DNA from: Joostella atrarenae
GTDB lineage: Bacteria; Bacteroidota; Bacteroidia; Flavobacteriales; Flavobacteriaceae
Reading direction: 5' to 3'
DNA: 64,000 nt
NCBI RefSeq assembly: GCF_021764745.1
Contig: NZ_JAETXX010000012.1
Coordinates: 1-64,000 of the forward strand
Shown here: piece by piece, positions 1 to 11,285 of the stretch
Numbering within the stretch: position 1 is the stretch's first letter
How the letters are laid out: every line of letters begins with the position of its first letter
Made by a program: the position numbers and the translations under genes
Notes under the pieces: model-generated
The model's input: the letters and a program-made list of their open reading frames with translations, nothing else
What the model was told of the DNA's origin: nothing
Databases searched by the model: none

Positions 1-3000
1 CTTTTGATCGTTGCATGACCTTCTGAAGTTCCATCCCAGTTGTTTTGGTAATCTTTAGCACTATATACTTTGATCCCCCAACGGTCATATATATCCACCC
101 TATTTCCAGGATAGTTTTCTATACAACGAACTGTGAAGTAGTCATTCTTACCATCTCCATTAGGCGTAAATTCATTGAAAATTTCAAAACATTCTGACAA
201 AACTATATCAGCACCAGCACTGGCCTCATTATTAGTGTCGTTAAAATCTTCTTGATCTAAAGACTCTAAACGCGCAACATTATTATAATCTGTTATATTA
301 AGTACTGAAACACGCATTATAAGTGTTACACTCTCACTAGGAGCCAAACTAACAACACTAAATACTCCTGTAATTTCATTATAGTTACTTCCAACACCTG
401 AAGTTGCCCCAATAAAACGGTATCCATCAGGCAATCTATCACTAACGTCAATATTTGTAGCCTCGATTGTTCCTAAATTCTTTACCGTTATAGTAAACTC
501 TATCTCTTCATTTAACACAACATATTGCTTATTAACTGACTTATATATTGCAATATCAGTTTCTGTGAGTGGTGGGGGTGGTGGAGATACTTGATCTTTA
601 CTACAAATTATTTGATGTGTACAAGATGAACTGTTCCCGCATTGATCTATCACAGTATACGTTCTTATTACAATGTATGGGTCCTCTACTGAACCAGCAC
701 CTCCATTATCAATATCTTCATAGGTAATGATTAAGTCTTCTTTAGGCGTCTCATTATCAATCGCATCTATAAACGATACGTCGCCTTCTGGAATTGAATT
801 AATGTCACAGTCATCTATTATTATATCAGAAGGGCATGATGTAATAACTGGAGCCTCTATATCCTTTACTTCAATCTGTTGACTATGCATAGTTGTGTTT
901 CCACAATCATCTGTAGCTGTCCATTTTCTAGTCAAAATAAAGCTACCTATACAGTCTCCTTCTGTTGTAATCTCTTCAAAAGACACTTTTGCTTCCGCAC
1001 AATTGTCTGCAGCAAGCACTTCTGGGATTTCAGGAATATTATTTGAATCCGTGACCATATCTGTTGGCAATGTACTTGTAAAGAATGGTGCCGTAGTGTC
1101 TTCTACTGTTATTGTCTGTGTATGAACTGTTGTTAATCCACATTCATCTGTCGCTATCCATTCTCTTAATAAACTATAACTATTAGGGCAATCTCCTGCA
1201 GTTTCTGTTTCCGTAAAAGTTACGGTAGCTGTTCCGCAGTTATCCGTAGCGGTTAACGTTTCCGCAGTTGGAATTGCATCACAGTCAACAGTTATATCGG
1301 CTGGTAGTGTTTCCACAAAAGTAGGAGCCGTAGTGTCTTCTACCGTTATTGTTTGCGTGTGAACTGTTGTTAATCCACATTCATCGGTAGCTGTCCATTC
1401 TCTTAATAAGCTATAACTATTAGGACAATCTCCTGCAGTTTCTGTTTCCGTAAAAGTTACGGTAGCTGTTCCGCAGTTATCCGTAGCGGTTAGTATTTCT
1501 GCTGTTGGAATTGCATCACAATTAACAGTTCCATCTGCTGGTAGTGTTTCCACAAAAGTAGGAGCTGTAGTGTCTTCTACCGTTATTGTTTGTGTGTGAA
1601 CTGTTGTTAATCCACATTCATCTGTCGCTATCCATTCTCTTAATAAGCTATAACTATTAGGACAATCTCCTGCAGTTTCTGTTTCCGTAAAAGTTACGGT
1701 AGCTGTTCCGCAGTTATCCGTAGCGGTTAGTATTTCCGCCGTTGGAATAGCATCACAGTTAACAGTTATATCTGCTGGTAGCGTTTCGACAAAAGTAGGA
1801 GCCGTTGTGTCTTCTACCGTTATTGTTTGCGTGTGAACTGTTGTTAATCCACATTCATCAGTAGCTGTCCATTCTCTTAATAAACTATAACTATTAGGAC
1901 AATCTCCTGCAGTTTCTGTTTCCGTAAAAGTTACAGTTGCTGTTCCGCAGTTATCCGTAGCGGTTAATATTTCCGCCGTTGGAATAGCATCACAATTAAC
2001 AGTTACATCTGCTGGTAGTGTTTCTGCAAAAATAGGAGCCGTTGTATCTTCTACTGTTATTATTTGCGCGTGAACTGTTGTTAATCCACATTCATCTGTC
2101 GCTATCCATTCTCTTAATAAACTATAACTATTAGGACAATCTCCTGCAGCTTCAGTTTCCGTAAAAGTTACAGTTGCTGTCCCGCAGTTATCCATAGCGG
2201 TTAGCGTTTCTGCCGTTGGAATAGCATCACAATCAACAGTTACATCTGCTGGTAGTGTTTCTACAAAAGTAGGAGCCGTAGTATCTTCTACCGTTATTGT
2301 TTGTGTATGAACAGTAGTTAATCCACATTCATCAGTAGCTGTCCATTCTCTTAATAAACTATAACTATTAGGACAATCTCCTGCAGTTTCTGTTTCCGTA
2401 AAAGTTACAGTTGCTGTCCCGCAGTTATCCGTAGCGGTTAGCGTTTCTGCCGTTGGAATAGCATCACAATTAACAGTTACATCTGCTGGTAGTGTTTCCA
2501 CAAAAGTAGGAGCCGTTGTGTCTTCTACCGTTATTGCTTGTTCGCAGCTTACAGTATTTAAAATAGTATCCTCTCCTGTATCTCTTACACCATTACTGTT
2601 CACATCTTCATATTCTATAATAGTAAAAGTTCTTGTAACTATTTGAGAACAATCACCTGAGTCAGCAGTGTTACTTGCTGTGATTTCAATAACTCCACAT
2701 GGGTCACCAATACTGCCATCAGCATTTCCAAGGGCTTCGAATTCTGTAATCGTATATGCGTACTGTGTTGAAATATCTTGATAACATTCCACAGCAGAAG
2801 TAGGGAAAGTAGGGCAAACAATTTCAAACTTGCAACAGTCTGTAGGTGCCTTTCCTGTAACATTTAACAGATTACAAGCATTATAATCTTCAATATTAAC
2901 ATTATAATCTATCATTGGTGAAATTTCATCTGAAGTCCATGTACTGCCTGACCAAGTTCCTGGAGCTCCTGTTCCAGATACAGTGGTAAAAGGACCTACA

Positions 3001-5585
3001 CCTATAAAGTCGATGGTTACTGTGTAGTTACCATTCTCTTGACAGGTTGTATATGTTGTACTTGGATCACTATTTTGTTCAACTTCAGAGAATACTGTAA
3101 TGTCTATGGTATCTAATCCAGATAAGCTAGACGTACACCCTAATGTCGAATTTAAAGCATAGGTTACCGTATATAATGTATTTTCAGTAGGAGCTACGTT
3201 TATAACACTTCCTGTTCCTATTGATACTCCAGACTCAAACCATTCAATATCGTAAATACTTTCTGGTAAAGCCATAATTAAATTTGTAGATTCACCTGTA
3301 CAAATAGCATCCATACTTGCTATAGGATCAGGGTAAATAACGGTTCCTTGTTGTAAAGTTATGGTCTGTTCTGTATACCCGCAATCTGTAGTAATTCTAA
3401 CCTTATAAGTACCTACACTTAAATTCTGAAATACATGAGACATTTCAGTAACATCATTTGTGAAATAGGTCTGTGTAGGGTTATCTGTGTCTGGATCTAA
3501 AGGGTCTAACCATATGTCATATTTAATAGAGCCTAAAGGAATTCCGGAGGCGACTAAAGCCATAATACCTGAATCATCATCATCGCTATCACAAAACAAG
3601 CTAGTAACATTGAATGCTACTTGTTCATAAGGAGGTATAGTTACAGTTGTTTCAAACTCTGTATAACCATTAAACATCTTTAAAGCTGCATCAAACATTA
3701 CAGACTCTACAAAGCGAATGTCAGGTAATGTAGGATCCCTATAGGCAAATTGTTCAAACCTTAAAATGTAATCTCCTGGAGGAACACTACTAAACTGACC
3801 TGCATTTTTGTTGGATGGATTTTCTGAAGCATCTCTAATTAATGTAACACCATCACTTGCATATAGCCTTGTTATTGTATAATCTGTAATATTAGTGCCT
3901 CCCATATCAAAAATAATATCAGATGAAGCACAACCTGGTGTAAGCACAATAGAAGGATTGTATGTTGCAGGCTCTGTTAAATTAATAGTATTGGTTATAC
4001 TATCACCACAAGCATCTACAAGCACTATTTGATATTCCCCTAATGGCAAGTCTTGAATTACAGGTCTTGATTTCCAATCATTCTCACCTCCATCTGGATC
4101 ATCAAAAATGGCAGTCATGGGAAATGTATATGTATAAGACCCTGCTTGACTATATGGTTGAGTTGGGTTTATAGTTGTATTGGTAATGCCATCAGTTCGA
4201 GTTATTGTTGCAGTAATTGGCCAATTTAAAGGGTCATCTACATTCCAAGCTCCTCCATTTTTCTTAATCTCAATAGTAGAAGTTCCCTCTAATTTACCAT
4301 TAGTTTCATCTAAAGTAGCTTCCATTAAAAGATTCTGATAAGTAACATTAGGAGTTATTATTTCTTCAACAGTATGACAATCGTCTTCAGCTACTATCTT
4401 ATATGTGGCGTTGGGGTCATCAGCAGAGAGCACTAAACTACCTCCAAATATACTGAGTTGCTCTGAGTTGTAAACAGTTTCTAGAAGCTGAAAAATTCCC
4501 GATCCTGCTGGATCCTCCTTATAAAGGGAAACAGAATTACTTTCTTGAAAGGTAAAGGCTGCCCTACCAGGTGGTAAACCATCGTCTATAAGACCATCAA
4601 TAAGGATATTAACCCCATCTTCACATGATGCTGTTCTAGAGGCTATAGCGTCTACATCTAAATAATCTTCAGGTAAGTCTGGTATTGTAATATCTTCTCT
4701 CGTGGCAACATTACATCCGTCTGTCACAAGTATGTTAGTAAGTATATCTCCAGGAGTTAATCCCGTAAAATCAAATACAGTAGAATTTTTTGCACTGCCA
4801 TAGATAGTGGCTCCTCCATTAAGAGTAGCGCTTGCAGCGTATGGATCGCCCATTATTACCTCTGCATTACCACCGGTAATAGCTATTCTATAAGTTACTT
4901 TACCACATTCATCCTCGTCTGGCCTGGTTCGCTCATAACGATAAGCTATAGGAGTATTTGAAGTTTCTGCAATTGTAACACTTCGTATTTCTTGGCTTGA
5001 GCAAGAAGGACTGTTATCCGTAACACTTACACTATAATCACCTATAATTAAGTTGCTAAAAGTATAACTTGTTACAGCTATTGAGCCAGAGGTCTCAATA
5101 ATACTCCCACCTAACAAAAGATTATAAGTAAATGGACCAATACCGCCGGTAACACTTACGCTAAGCGATCCATCATTTGGGTTATTAGTATCCGAGCTAC
5201 TGCAAGTAGTATTACTCGAGGTCGTCATTAAGCTCATTGGCTCGTATGAACTCCCTACAGTTATAGATGACTCTTGAGAAATCATACTCCCCTGCTGTAA
5301 AATAACATCGTAAGTATTCGGAGCTAAATTAAAAAATGTACCAGTTCCTGTACTTGATAGGGTTATAAAATCTAAATCGGTACTAGTTTGTGCGAGTCTA
5401 ATATAAGCAAAAACAGGAGCTGAAGAGCAATCTGTTGCCCCTGTAACTTGTACATTTATTTCGCCATTTTGTACACAGGTAGCATCTAATGGAGTTGCTG
5501 TAAAATTATTAATGTTACATTGCGAATACATACTGTATTGAGAGACAACAATAACGATTAATATAAAAAGTAATTTTTTTATCAT
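1..5585 (-). CDS. Giant secreted adhesin-like protein, T9SS type B sorting domain (3' end cut)
   Basis: Reads open from ATG at 5585 to the window edge, at least 1861 residues, with the stop outside. A signal peptide (residues 1-21, MIKKLL..., ending near YSQ) is followed by about 980 residues of Ig-like, SprB-like beta modules (for example the SGGTP-like VTGGIGPFTYN). Next come HYR-like repeats of 79 residues with four Cys each (about 1014-1575), a five-proline linker near 1669, a DUF11-type module (about 1675-1788), and the start of the gliding-motility/CHU_C sorting domain (FTPNGDGKNDYF, VDIYDRWG). That tail is the known signal for type IX secretion and surface attachment. Role in adhesion is inferred from architecture. 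Only about 65 residues of the sorting domain are visible. Confidence 0.9.
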   Translation of the reverse strand, partial: MIKKLLFILIVIVVSQYSMYSQCNINNFTATPLDATCVQNGEINVQVTGATDCSSAPVFAYIRLAQTSTDLDFITLSSTGTGTFFNLAPNTYDVILQQGSMISQESSITVGSSYEPMSLMTTSSNTTCSSSDTNNPNDGSLSVSVTGGIGPFTYNLLLGGSIIETSGSIAVTSYTFSNLIIGDYSVSVTDNSPSCSSQEIRSVTIAETSNTPIAYRYERTRPDEDECGKVTYRIAITGGNAEVIMGDPYAASATLNGGATIYGSAKNSTVFDFTGLTPGDILTNILVTDGCNVATREDITIPDLPEDYLDVDAIASRTASCEDGVNILIDGLIDDGLPPGRAAFTFQESNSVSLYKEDPAGSGIFQLLETVYNSEQLSIFGGSLVLSADDPNATYKIVAEDDCHTVEEIITPNVTYQNLLMEATLDETNGKLEGTSTIEIKKNGGAWNVDDPLNWPITATITRTDGITNTTINPTQPYSQAGSYTYTFPMTAIFDDPDGGENDWKSRPVIQDLPLGEYQIVLVDACGDSITNTINLTEPATYNPSIVLTPGCASSDIIFDMGGTNITDYTITRLYASDGVTLIRDASENPSNKNAGQFSSVPPGDYILRFEQFAYRDPTLPDIRFVESVMFDAALKMFNGYTEFETTVTIPPYEQVAFNVTSLFCDSDDDDSGIMALVASGIPLGSIKYDIWLDPLDPDTDNPTQTYFTNDVTEMSHVFQNLSVGTYKVRITTDCGYTEQTITLQQGTVIYPDPIASMDAICTGESTNLIMALPESIYDIEWFESGVSIGTGSVINVAPTENTLYTVTYALNSTLGCTSSLSGLDTIDITVFSEVEQNSDPSTTYTTCQENGNYTVTIDFIGVGPFTTVSGTGAPGTWSGSTWTSDEISPMIDYNVNIEDYNACNLLNVTGKAPTDCCKFEIVCPTFPTSAVECYQDISTQYAYTITEFEALGNADGSIGDPCGVIEITASNTADSGDCSQIVTRTFTIIEYEDVNSNGVRDTGEDTILNTVSCEQAITVEDTTAPTFVETLPADVTVNCDAIPTAETLTATDNCGTATVTFTETETAGDCPNSYSLLREWTATDECGLTTVHTQTITVEDTTAPTFVETLPADVTVDCDAIPTAETLTAMDNCGTATVTFTETEAAGDCPNSYSLLREWIATDECGLTTVHAQIITVEDTTAPIFAETLPADVTVNCDAIPTAEILTATDNCGTATVTFTETETAGDCPNSYSLLREWTATDECGLTTVHTQTITVEDTTAPTFVETLPADITVNCDAIPTAEILTATDNCGTATVTFTETETAGDCPNSYSLLREWIATDECGLTTVHTQTITVEDTTAPTFVETLPADGTVNCDAIPTAEILTATDNCGTATVTFTETETAGDCPNSYSLLREWTATDECGLTTVHTQTITVEDTTAPTFVETLPADITVDCDAIPTAETLTATDNCGTATVTFTETETAGDCPNSYSLLREWIATDECGLTTVHTQTITVEDTTAPFFTSTLPTDMVTDSNNIPEIPEVLAADNCAEAKVSFEEITTEGDCIGSFILTRKWTATDDCGNTTMHSQQIEVKDIEAPVITSCPSDIIIDDCDINSIPEGDVSFIDAIDNETPKEDLIITYEDIDNGGAGSVEDPYIVIRTYTVIDQCGNSSSCTHQIICSKDQVSPPPPPLTETDIAIYKSVNKQYVVLNEEIEFTITVKNLGTIEATNIDVSDRLPDGYRFIGATSGVGSNYNEITGVFSVVSLAPSESVTLIMRVSVLNITDYNNVARLESLDQEDFNDTNNEASAGADIVLSECFEIFNEFTPNGDGKNDYFTVRCIENYPGNRVDIYDRWGIKVYSAKDYQNNWDGTSEGHATIK
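1096..2517 (-). repeat. Six tandem 237-base repeats (79 aa HYR-like modules)
   Basis: Anchor words (the codons for VEDTTAP) recur at 1096, 1333, 1570, 1807, 2044, 2281 and 2518, always exactly 237 bases apart, giving six full in-frame units. Each encodes a module with the order DTTAPTF, LPADVTVNCD, TATDNCG, GDCPNSYSLLREW, TATDECG. Units differ at scattered, mostly silent positions. A diverged seventh unit of the same length lies at about 859-1095. Near-identical units suggest recent duplication or homogenisation by recombination. Confidence 0.95.
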
Positions 5586-6424
5586 ATTATTTGGTTTAAC
5601 ATTATTATATTACTTAATTATTTCATTCAAGAAATACTTATTAATTAAACCAACTTTGCTAATCGTTGCCATAATATGTATACTCCTCATATTCGAGAAC
5701 ATGAAACTCGTGATTACCCACTATATGAGGTACGCCAATTTCATGTATTACTTCTTATTTATTCATAAAAAGAAAAGGGGGTAAATATTAAAAATAGACC
5801 TGCTATTCAATAATTTCTATAATTAATGGTCATTCAACTATCACATTTTATTAAAAAAAACGATAAAATATAAAGATTATATACCTCTACAACACATGTT
5901 AACTTTTATTATTTATAAAAGTCTAACCACCTAATCATAACATCTTTATCAATATTAACTCTTAATGTTTGGAACAATACATTCTTTTAAAGCATAATGA
6001 AATTGATTTTTAAGCTTATACATACGCTGACAAAGCACACCATATGACGTTATCCGTAAATATTTATAAATCAAATATTTATAAATAAATAAAGGTATAC
6101 TTTTAATTCACACCAAGTCAATTAAACTTTAAATAATATATCAACGCAAAAGTCTCTAATTAAATAATATAAAAACATGATATTTATCACGTCCATGTAT
6201 ATAACTCACAATATCAGCATGATAAATCAAACTAGTCCGTAGTAAGAAAACTACATTAAAAAGAAAAATAAATTATGAATAATCGTCACAAAGACAATAT
6301 ATGTATTAATAAGAAATTAACACAAGAGTAAATAACCTACATGTAGTTACATGTAAAAAAAGGTTTCAACTTAAAAAAAAGTTGAAACCTTCAATAAATT
6401 ATTGTATTTATTACTAGTTAATGA
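5586..6424. other. Long non-coding gap, AT-rich
   Basis: No convincing reading frame in 839 bases. It holds the terminator of the DUF3467 gene at 6361-6390, a 14-base direct repeat (AAATATTTATAAAT) at 6058-6071 and 6073-6086, and two abutting 10-base palindromes, CTACATGTAG and TTACATGTAA, at 6337-6356. The promoter of the adhesin gene should lie at the left end, but I could not find a clean consensus match. Confidence 0.6.
6361..6390 (-). terminator. Intrinsic terminator of the DUF3467 gene
   Basis: Perfect 10-base-pair stem (AGGTTTCAAC / GTTGAAACCT) with a 10-base loop. On the minus strand it is followed by a run of T at 6360-6355. It sits 35 bases past the stop codon. Confidence 0.9.
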
Positions 6425-6739
6425 CTAAGCCTCTCCAGTTGGGCCAAAATTTAACGGCATAGGTGGTTGCTCATAATCTTTAATTTCTCCATTAGCTTGT
6501 TCGAAACGTTGTACGTTATCTCCAAGTGCTTTCAAGAAACGTTTTGCATGCTGAGGAGTTAAGATAATTCTACTTTTTACTTTTGCCTTAGGTCTTCCAG
6601 GCATAATACTTACAAAGTCTACTACAAACTCAGAAACGGAATGATTGATAACCGCAAGGTTCGCATAAGTCCCTTCTGCTGTAGCATCATCTATTTCTAT
6701 ATTAATCTGATTCTTTTTTTGTTCGTTTTGATCACTCAT
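6425..6739 (-). CDS. DUF3467 family protein
   Basis: 104 residues, full length for the family. The central part (INIEIDDATAEGTYANLAVI, then SEFVVDFVSIMPG and LTPQHAKRFLKAL) is the recognisable DUF3467 pattern. It is a small soluble acidic protein with no signal peptide and no known function. It follows rpoC, a placement I recall as common in Flavobacteria, but the rpoC terminator lies between them. Expression therefore needs read-through or a promoter in the roughly 105 bases after that hairpin, where I see no clear match. Confidence 0.85.
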   Translation of the reverse strand: MSDQNEQKKNQINIEIDDATAEGTYANLAVINHSVSEFVVDFVSIMPGRPKAKVKSRIILTPQHAKRFLKALGDNVQRFEQANGEIKDYEQPPMPLNFGPTGEA

Positions 6740-6843
6740 TATTTTAATTTTAAAGTTGAAAAGCTGAAATATTTAAAACGAGAAGCACGATTGCTATATC
6801 TGTTTATATTAAAAGCTCTTGTAAAAATACTATTTAAAAAAAG

Positions 6844-6876
6844 AAAACCCCAAAGGAAATAATCCTTTGGGGTTTT
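6844..6876 (-). terminator. Intrinsic terminator of rpoC
   Basis: A 14-base-pair perfect stem (AAAACCCCAAAGGA / TCCTTTGGGGTTTT) with a five-base loop, 20 bases beyond the rpoC stop. It closes the rpoBC transcript. Confidence 0.92.
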
Positions 6877-6896
6877 AAATATAAATTTAGGTACGT

Positions 6897-9800
6897 TTAA
6901 AAGTTAACGTGCTGTTGTTTACTAGCCATAATCTCATTGTACTCATCTTTAGATCCTACGATAATATTATCGTAATCTCTCATTCCGGTACCAGCTGGGA
7001 TTCTGTGTCCAACAATAACATTCTCTTTTAATCCTTCAAGATTATCAACTTTACCGCTTACTGCAGCTTCGTTCAGTACTTTTGTAGTTTCCTGGAACGA
7101 TGCAGCCGAGATAAACGATTTCGTTTGTAATGACGCTCTTGTAATACCTTGAAGTATCGGTGTAGCAACCGCAGGAACTGCGTCTCTAGCCTCTACTAAT
7201 TGCTTATCTGCTCTTTTAAGGATCGAATTCTCATCTCTCAATTCACGAGGAGTGATAATCTGACCTGCTTTTAAAGTTGTAGACTCACCAGCATCTTCGA
7301 TAACTTTCATTCCAAAGATTCTATCGTTTTCTTGGATAAAATCAGATTTGTGAACTAGTTGTTGCTCTAAGAACGTAGTATCACCAGAATCTTTAATATT
7401 AACTTTACGCATCATCTGACGTACTACTACCTCAAAGTGCTTATCGTTAATTTTCACCCCTTGTAAACGGTATACCTCTTGTACTTCGTTTACTAAGTAC
7501 TGCTGTACCGCAGATGGGCCTTTAATTCTTAAGATATCTTCTGGAGTAATAGAACCATCAGAAAGAGGCATTCCTGCACGAACGTAATCGTTCTCTTGAA
7601 CAAGAATCTGATTTGATAGTTTTACCAAATACTTCTTAATGTCTCCTAACTTAGACTCTACAATAATCTCACGATTACCTCTTTTGATTTTACCAAAAGA
7701 AACAACTCCATCAATTTCTGATACTACAGCTGGATTAGAAGGATTACGTGCTTCGAAAAGCTCGGTAACTCTTGGTAGACCTCCTGTAATATCCCCTGCT
7801 TTAGAAGATCTTCTAGGAATCTTAACAAGTACTTTACCTTCTGCTATCTTCTCATTATTATCTACCATAATATGAGCACCTACAGGTAGGTTGTAAGAAC
7901 GTAACGTTTCTCCTTTTCCGTCTTTAATCAATAACGTTGGAATCAATTTCTTGTTTCTAGATTCAGAAATTACTTTCTCTTGGAATCCAGTCTGCTCATC
8001 GATTTCAACTTGGTAAGTTACACCTTGATCAATATTTTCGTATGCAATTTTCCCTGAGAATTCAGAAACAATTACCGCGTTATAAGGATCCCACTGACAA
8101 ATTACATCTCCTTTTTCTGAAATCTGACCTTCCTTTACAAAAATCTGCGATCCGTAAGGAACGTTACTTGTTGCAAGTGTAATACCTGTTTTTTCGTCAA
8201 TAAACTTAACCTCTGCTGTTCTAGAGATTACGATATCAACTTTATTTCCTTCAGCATCAGTTCCTTTAACAGTTTTAAGATCTTCGATCTCAAGTCTACT
8301 CTTAAATTTAGTGATGATTTTATTTTCTTCTGAAATGTTTCCTGCAATACCCCCTACGTGGAAAGTACGTAGCGTAAGCTGTGTACCTGGCTCCCCAATA
8401 GATTGTGCTGCAACAACACCAACTGCTTCTCCTCGCTGAACCATTTTACCGGTAGCTAGATTACGTCCGTAACATTTCGAACAAATACCTCTTTTTGCTT
8501 CACAGGTAAGTGGCGAACGTACTTCCATTTTCTCAATTGGAGACGCTTTAATTTTCTTAACAATAGCTTCAGAAACTTCTTCTCCTGCACTCACCAATAA
8601 CTCTTCTGTTAATGGATCATATACATCGTGTAAAGAAACACGACCAAGGATTCTTTCTCCTAAAGATTCTACTATCTCATCATTTTTCTTCAATGCTTCA
8701 ACTTCTACACCACGTAAAGTACCACAATCCTCAGTGTTTACAATAACATCTTGAGAAACGTCTACTAAACGACGTGTTAAGTATCCTGCATCCGCAGTTT
8801 TTAATGCCGTATCCGCAAGTCCTTTACGTGCACCGTGAGTAGAGATAAAGTACTCAAGAATCGAAAGACCTTCCTTAAAGTTAGAAAGAATTGGATTCTC
8901 AATAATCTCACCACCACCAGCAGTAGATTTCTTAGGTTTCGCCATTAATCCACGCATACCTGTAAGCTGACGAATCTGTTCTTTAGATCCCCTTGCTCCA
9001 GAATCAAGCATCATGAATACCGAGTTAAATCCTTGGTTATCTTCACGAATACGCTTCATTGCAAGTTCTGTCAACATAGCATTTGCAGAAGTCCAAACGT
9101 CAATCACTTGGTTGTAACGCTCGTTGTTGGTAATAAGACCCATATTATAGTTGGTCATAATTCCATCTACTTGAACATTAGCTTCAGCAATCATTGGTTG
9201 TTTCTCTTCAGGAATAATAATATCTCCTAAACTGAATGATAATCCTCCTTTAAAGGCGAAGTTATAACCCATGCTCTTAATCTTATCTAAGAAATCGGCA
9301 GTGGTAGGAACATCTGTTGCTTTAAGGATATCTCCAATAATGTCTCTAAGTGACTTTTTAGTAAGTACTTCGTTAATGTAACCTGCTTTCTCTGGAACTA
9401 CTTCGTTGAATAATATTCTACCAACTGTAGTTTCAATGATTTGGTACACTAATTCTCCTTCTTCATTAAAATCTTTCGCACGAACTTTAACCATCGCGTT
9501 CAAGTCTACTTTCTTCTCATTAAAAGCAATTGTTACTTCATCAGCAGAATAGAAAGTAAGACCTTCACCTTTTATTGGATGATCTGGCGTAGATCTTCTT
9601 GCTTTGGTCATATAATACAGACCCAAGACCATATCCTGAGAAGGTACTGTAACCGGAGAACCATTTGCAGGGTTCAATATGTTATGAGAAGCCAACATTA
9701 ACATTTGTGCTTCTAATATAGCTTCTGGGCCTAGTGGTAAATGTACCGCCATCTGGTCACCATCGAAATCCGCGTTGAATGCCGTACATACTAATGGGTG

Positions 9801-11198
9801 TAACTGGATCGCTTTACCTTCTATCAACTTAGGTTGGAACGCTTGGATACCCAAACGGTGAAGCGTAGGAGCACGGTTAAGTAGTACTGGATGTCCTTTA
9901 AGAACATTCTCAAGAATATCCCAAACTACAGGTTCTCTCTTATCTATAATCTTTTTAGCAGACTTTACAGTTTTTACAATCCCTCTTTCTATTAGTTTTC
10001 TAATAACGAAAGGCTTGTAAAGCTCCGCTGCCATATTTTTAGGAAGACCACATTCGAACAATTTCATTTCAGGTCCAACAACAATTACCGAACGTGCTGA
10101 ATAATCTACACGTTTACCTAAAAGGTTTTGACGGAAACGTCCTTGTTTTCCTTTTAATGAATCTGAAAGCGATTTTAATGGTCTATTAGATTCTGTTTTA
10201 ACAGCAGAAGACTTACGTGTATTATCAAATAATGAATCTACAGATTCTTGAAGCATACGCTTCTCATTACGTAAGATTACCTCTGGTGCTTTAATCTCCA
10301 TCAATCGTTTTAAACGATTGTTTCTGATAATTACTCTACGGTAAAGGTCATTTAAATCTGAAGTAGCAAAACGACCTCCATCAAGTGGAACTAATGGACG
10401 TAATTCTGGTGGAATAACCGGAATTACTTTCATAATCATCCACTCAGGATTATTCTCTCTATTCTTTTGAGATTCACGTAATGCCTCAACAACTTGAAGA
10501 CGCTTAAGTGCTTCCGTTTTACGTTGCTTAGAAGTTTCTGTATTAGCTTTGTGTCTTAGCTCGTAAGAAAGTTCGTTAAGCTCTATTCTAGACAATAGCT
10601 CAATAAGACAGTCAGCTCCCATCTTAGCGATGAACTTATTTGGGTCTGAATCTTCTAAGTATAGGTTTTCTTGTGGAAGAGATTCAAGAATATTCAAGTA
10701 CTCTTCTTCCGTTAAGAAATCCATTTTTTGAACAGGTTCTCCATCAGCATTTTTTGCATCTCCTGGTTGGATAACAACATAACGCTCGTAATAGATAATC
10801 ATATCCAACTTCTTAGATGGTAATCCAAGAAGGTAACCTATTTTATTTGGTAAAGAACGGAAGTACCAGATATGTGCAACTGGTACAACTAGGTTAATGT
10901 GCCCAACTCTGTCTCTACGTACTTTTTTCTCAGTAACTTCAACACCACATCGGTCACAAACAATACCTTTATAACGTATTCTCTTATATTTACCACAAGC
11001 ACATTCGTAATCCTTTACTGGACCGAAGATACGCTCACAGAAAAGACCGTCACGTTCAGGCTTATGTGTACGGTAATTAATAGTTTCAGGCTTAAGCACT
11101 TCTCCTCTAGACTCTCCTAAAATAGCCTCTGGAGATGCTAAACCGATAGAGATTTTGCTAAAGCTCTGTACTGTATTCTTATCTTTATTTCTTGCCAT
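6897..11198 (-). CDS. rpoC: RNA polymerase subunit beta'
   Basis: 1433 residues, usual Bacteroidota length. It forms the catalytic centre of RNA polymerase with RpoB. The first zinc site is C66, C68, C81, C84. The NADFDGDQ motif that holds the catalytic magnesium lies near residues 474-481. The second zinc ribbon lies near 895-912 ([11 protein letters not shown]). The C-terminal half carries the bridge and trigger-helix region with the [13 protein letters not shown] motif. It lies 87 bases after rpoB and is presumably co-transcribed with it. No frame break or missing key motif was seen. Confidence 0.99.
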   Translation of the reverse strand: MARNKDKNTVQSFSKISIGLASPEAILGESRGEVLKPETINYRTHKPERDGLFCERIFGPVKDYECACGKYKRIRYKGIVCDRCGVEVTEKKVRRDRVGHINLVVPVAHIWYFRSLPNKIGYLLGLPSKKLDMIIYYERYVVIQPGDAKNADGEPVQKMDFLTEEEYLNILESLPQENLYLEDSDPNKFIAKMGADCLIELLSRIELNELSYELRHKANTETSKQRKTEALKRLQVVEALRESQKNRENNPEWMIMKVIPVIPPELRPLVPLDGGRFATSDLNDLYRRVIIRNNRLKRLMEIKAPEVILRNEKRMLQESVDSLFDNTRKSSAVKTESNRPLKSLSDSLKGKQGRFRQNLLGKRVDYSARSVIVVGPEMKLFECGLPKNMAAELYKPFVIRKLIERGIVKTVKSAKKIIDKREPVVWDILENVLKGHPVLLNRAPTLHRLGIQAFQPKLIEGKAIQLHPLVCTAFNADFDGDQMAVHLPLGPEAILEAQMLMLASHNILNPANGSPVTVPSQDMVLGLYYMTKARRSTPDHPIKGEGLTFYSADEVTIAFNEKKVDLNAMVKVRAKDFNEEGELVYQIIETTVGRILFNEVVPEKAGYINEVLTKKSLRDIIGDILKATDVPTTADFLDKIKSMGYNFAFKGGLSFSLGDIIIPEEKQPMIAEANVQVDGIMTNYNMGLITNNERYNQVIDVWTSANAMLTELAMKRIREDNQGFNSVFMMLDSGARGSKEQIRQLTGMRGLMAKPKKSTAGGGEIIENPILSNFKEGLSILEYFISTHGARKGLADTALKTADAGYLTRRLVDVSQDVIVNTEDCGTLRGVEVEALKKNDEIVESLGERILGRVSLHDVYDPLTEELLVSAGEEVSEAIVKKIKASPIEKMEVRSPLTCEAKRGICSKCYGRNLATGKMVQRGEAVGVVAAQSIGEPGTQLTLRTFHVGGIAGNISEENKIITKFKSRLEIEDLKTVKGTDAEGNKVDIVISRTAEVKFIDEKTGITLATSNVPYGSQIFVKEGQISEKGDVICQWDPYNAVIVSEFSGKIAYENIDQGVTYQVEIDEQTGFQEKVISESRNKKLIPTLLIKDGKGETLRSYNLPVGAHIMVDNNEKIAEGKVLVKIPRRSSKAGDITGGLPRVTELFEARNPSNPAVVSEIDGVVSFGKIKRGNREIIVESKLGDIKKYLVKLSNQILVQENDYVRAGMPLSDGSITPEDILRIKGPSAVQQYLVNEVQEVYRLQGVKINDKHFEVVVRQMMRKVNIKDSGDTTFLEQQLVHKSDFIQENDRIFGMKVIEDAGESTTLKAGQIITPRELRDENSILKRADKQLVEARDAVPAVATPILQGITRASLQTKSFISAASFQETTKVLNEAAVSGKVDNLEGLKENVIVGHRIPAGTGMRDYDNIIVGSKDEYNEIMASKQQHVNF

Positions 11199-11285
11199 AA
11201 TATATGGTGATAATGAATTAAGTGTGATTTTTATTACCTTTTTAATGGAGGCACTTAGGGATACTAAGCGCCTCTATTAAAATTA

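Noticed and set aside
895-1125. A possible CRISPR-like array suggested by regular repetition at about 900-2540
   Set aside because: The 237-base units are far longer than CRISPR repeats, have no spacers and translate in one frame to HYR-like modules.
2639-2863. A 74-codon frame on the minus strand inside the adhesin gene
   Set aside because: It is in a different frame from the continuous adhesin reading, which has no stop here.
6641-6862. A 73-codon plus-strand frame overlapping the DUF3467 gene and the rpoC terminator
   Set aside because: It runs through the terminator stem and the 5' end of the real minus-strand gene, with no family resemblance.
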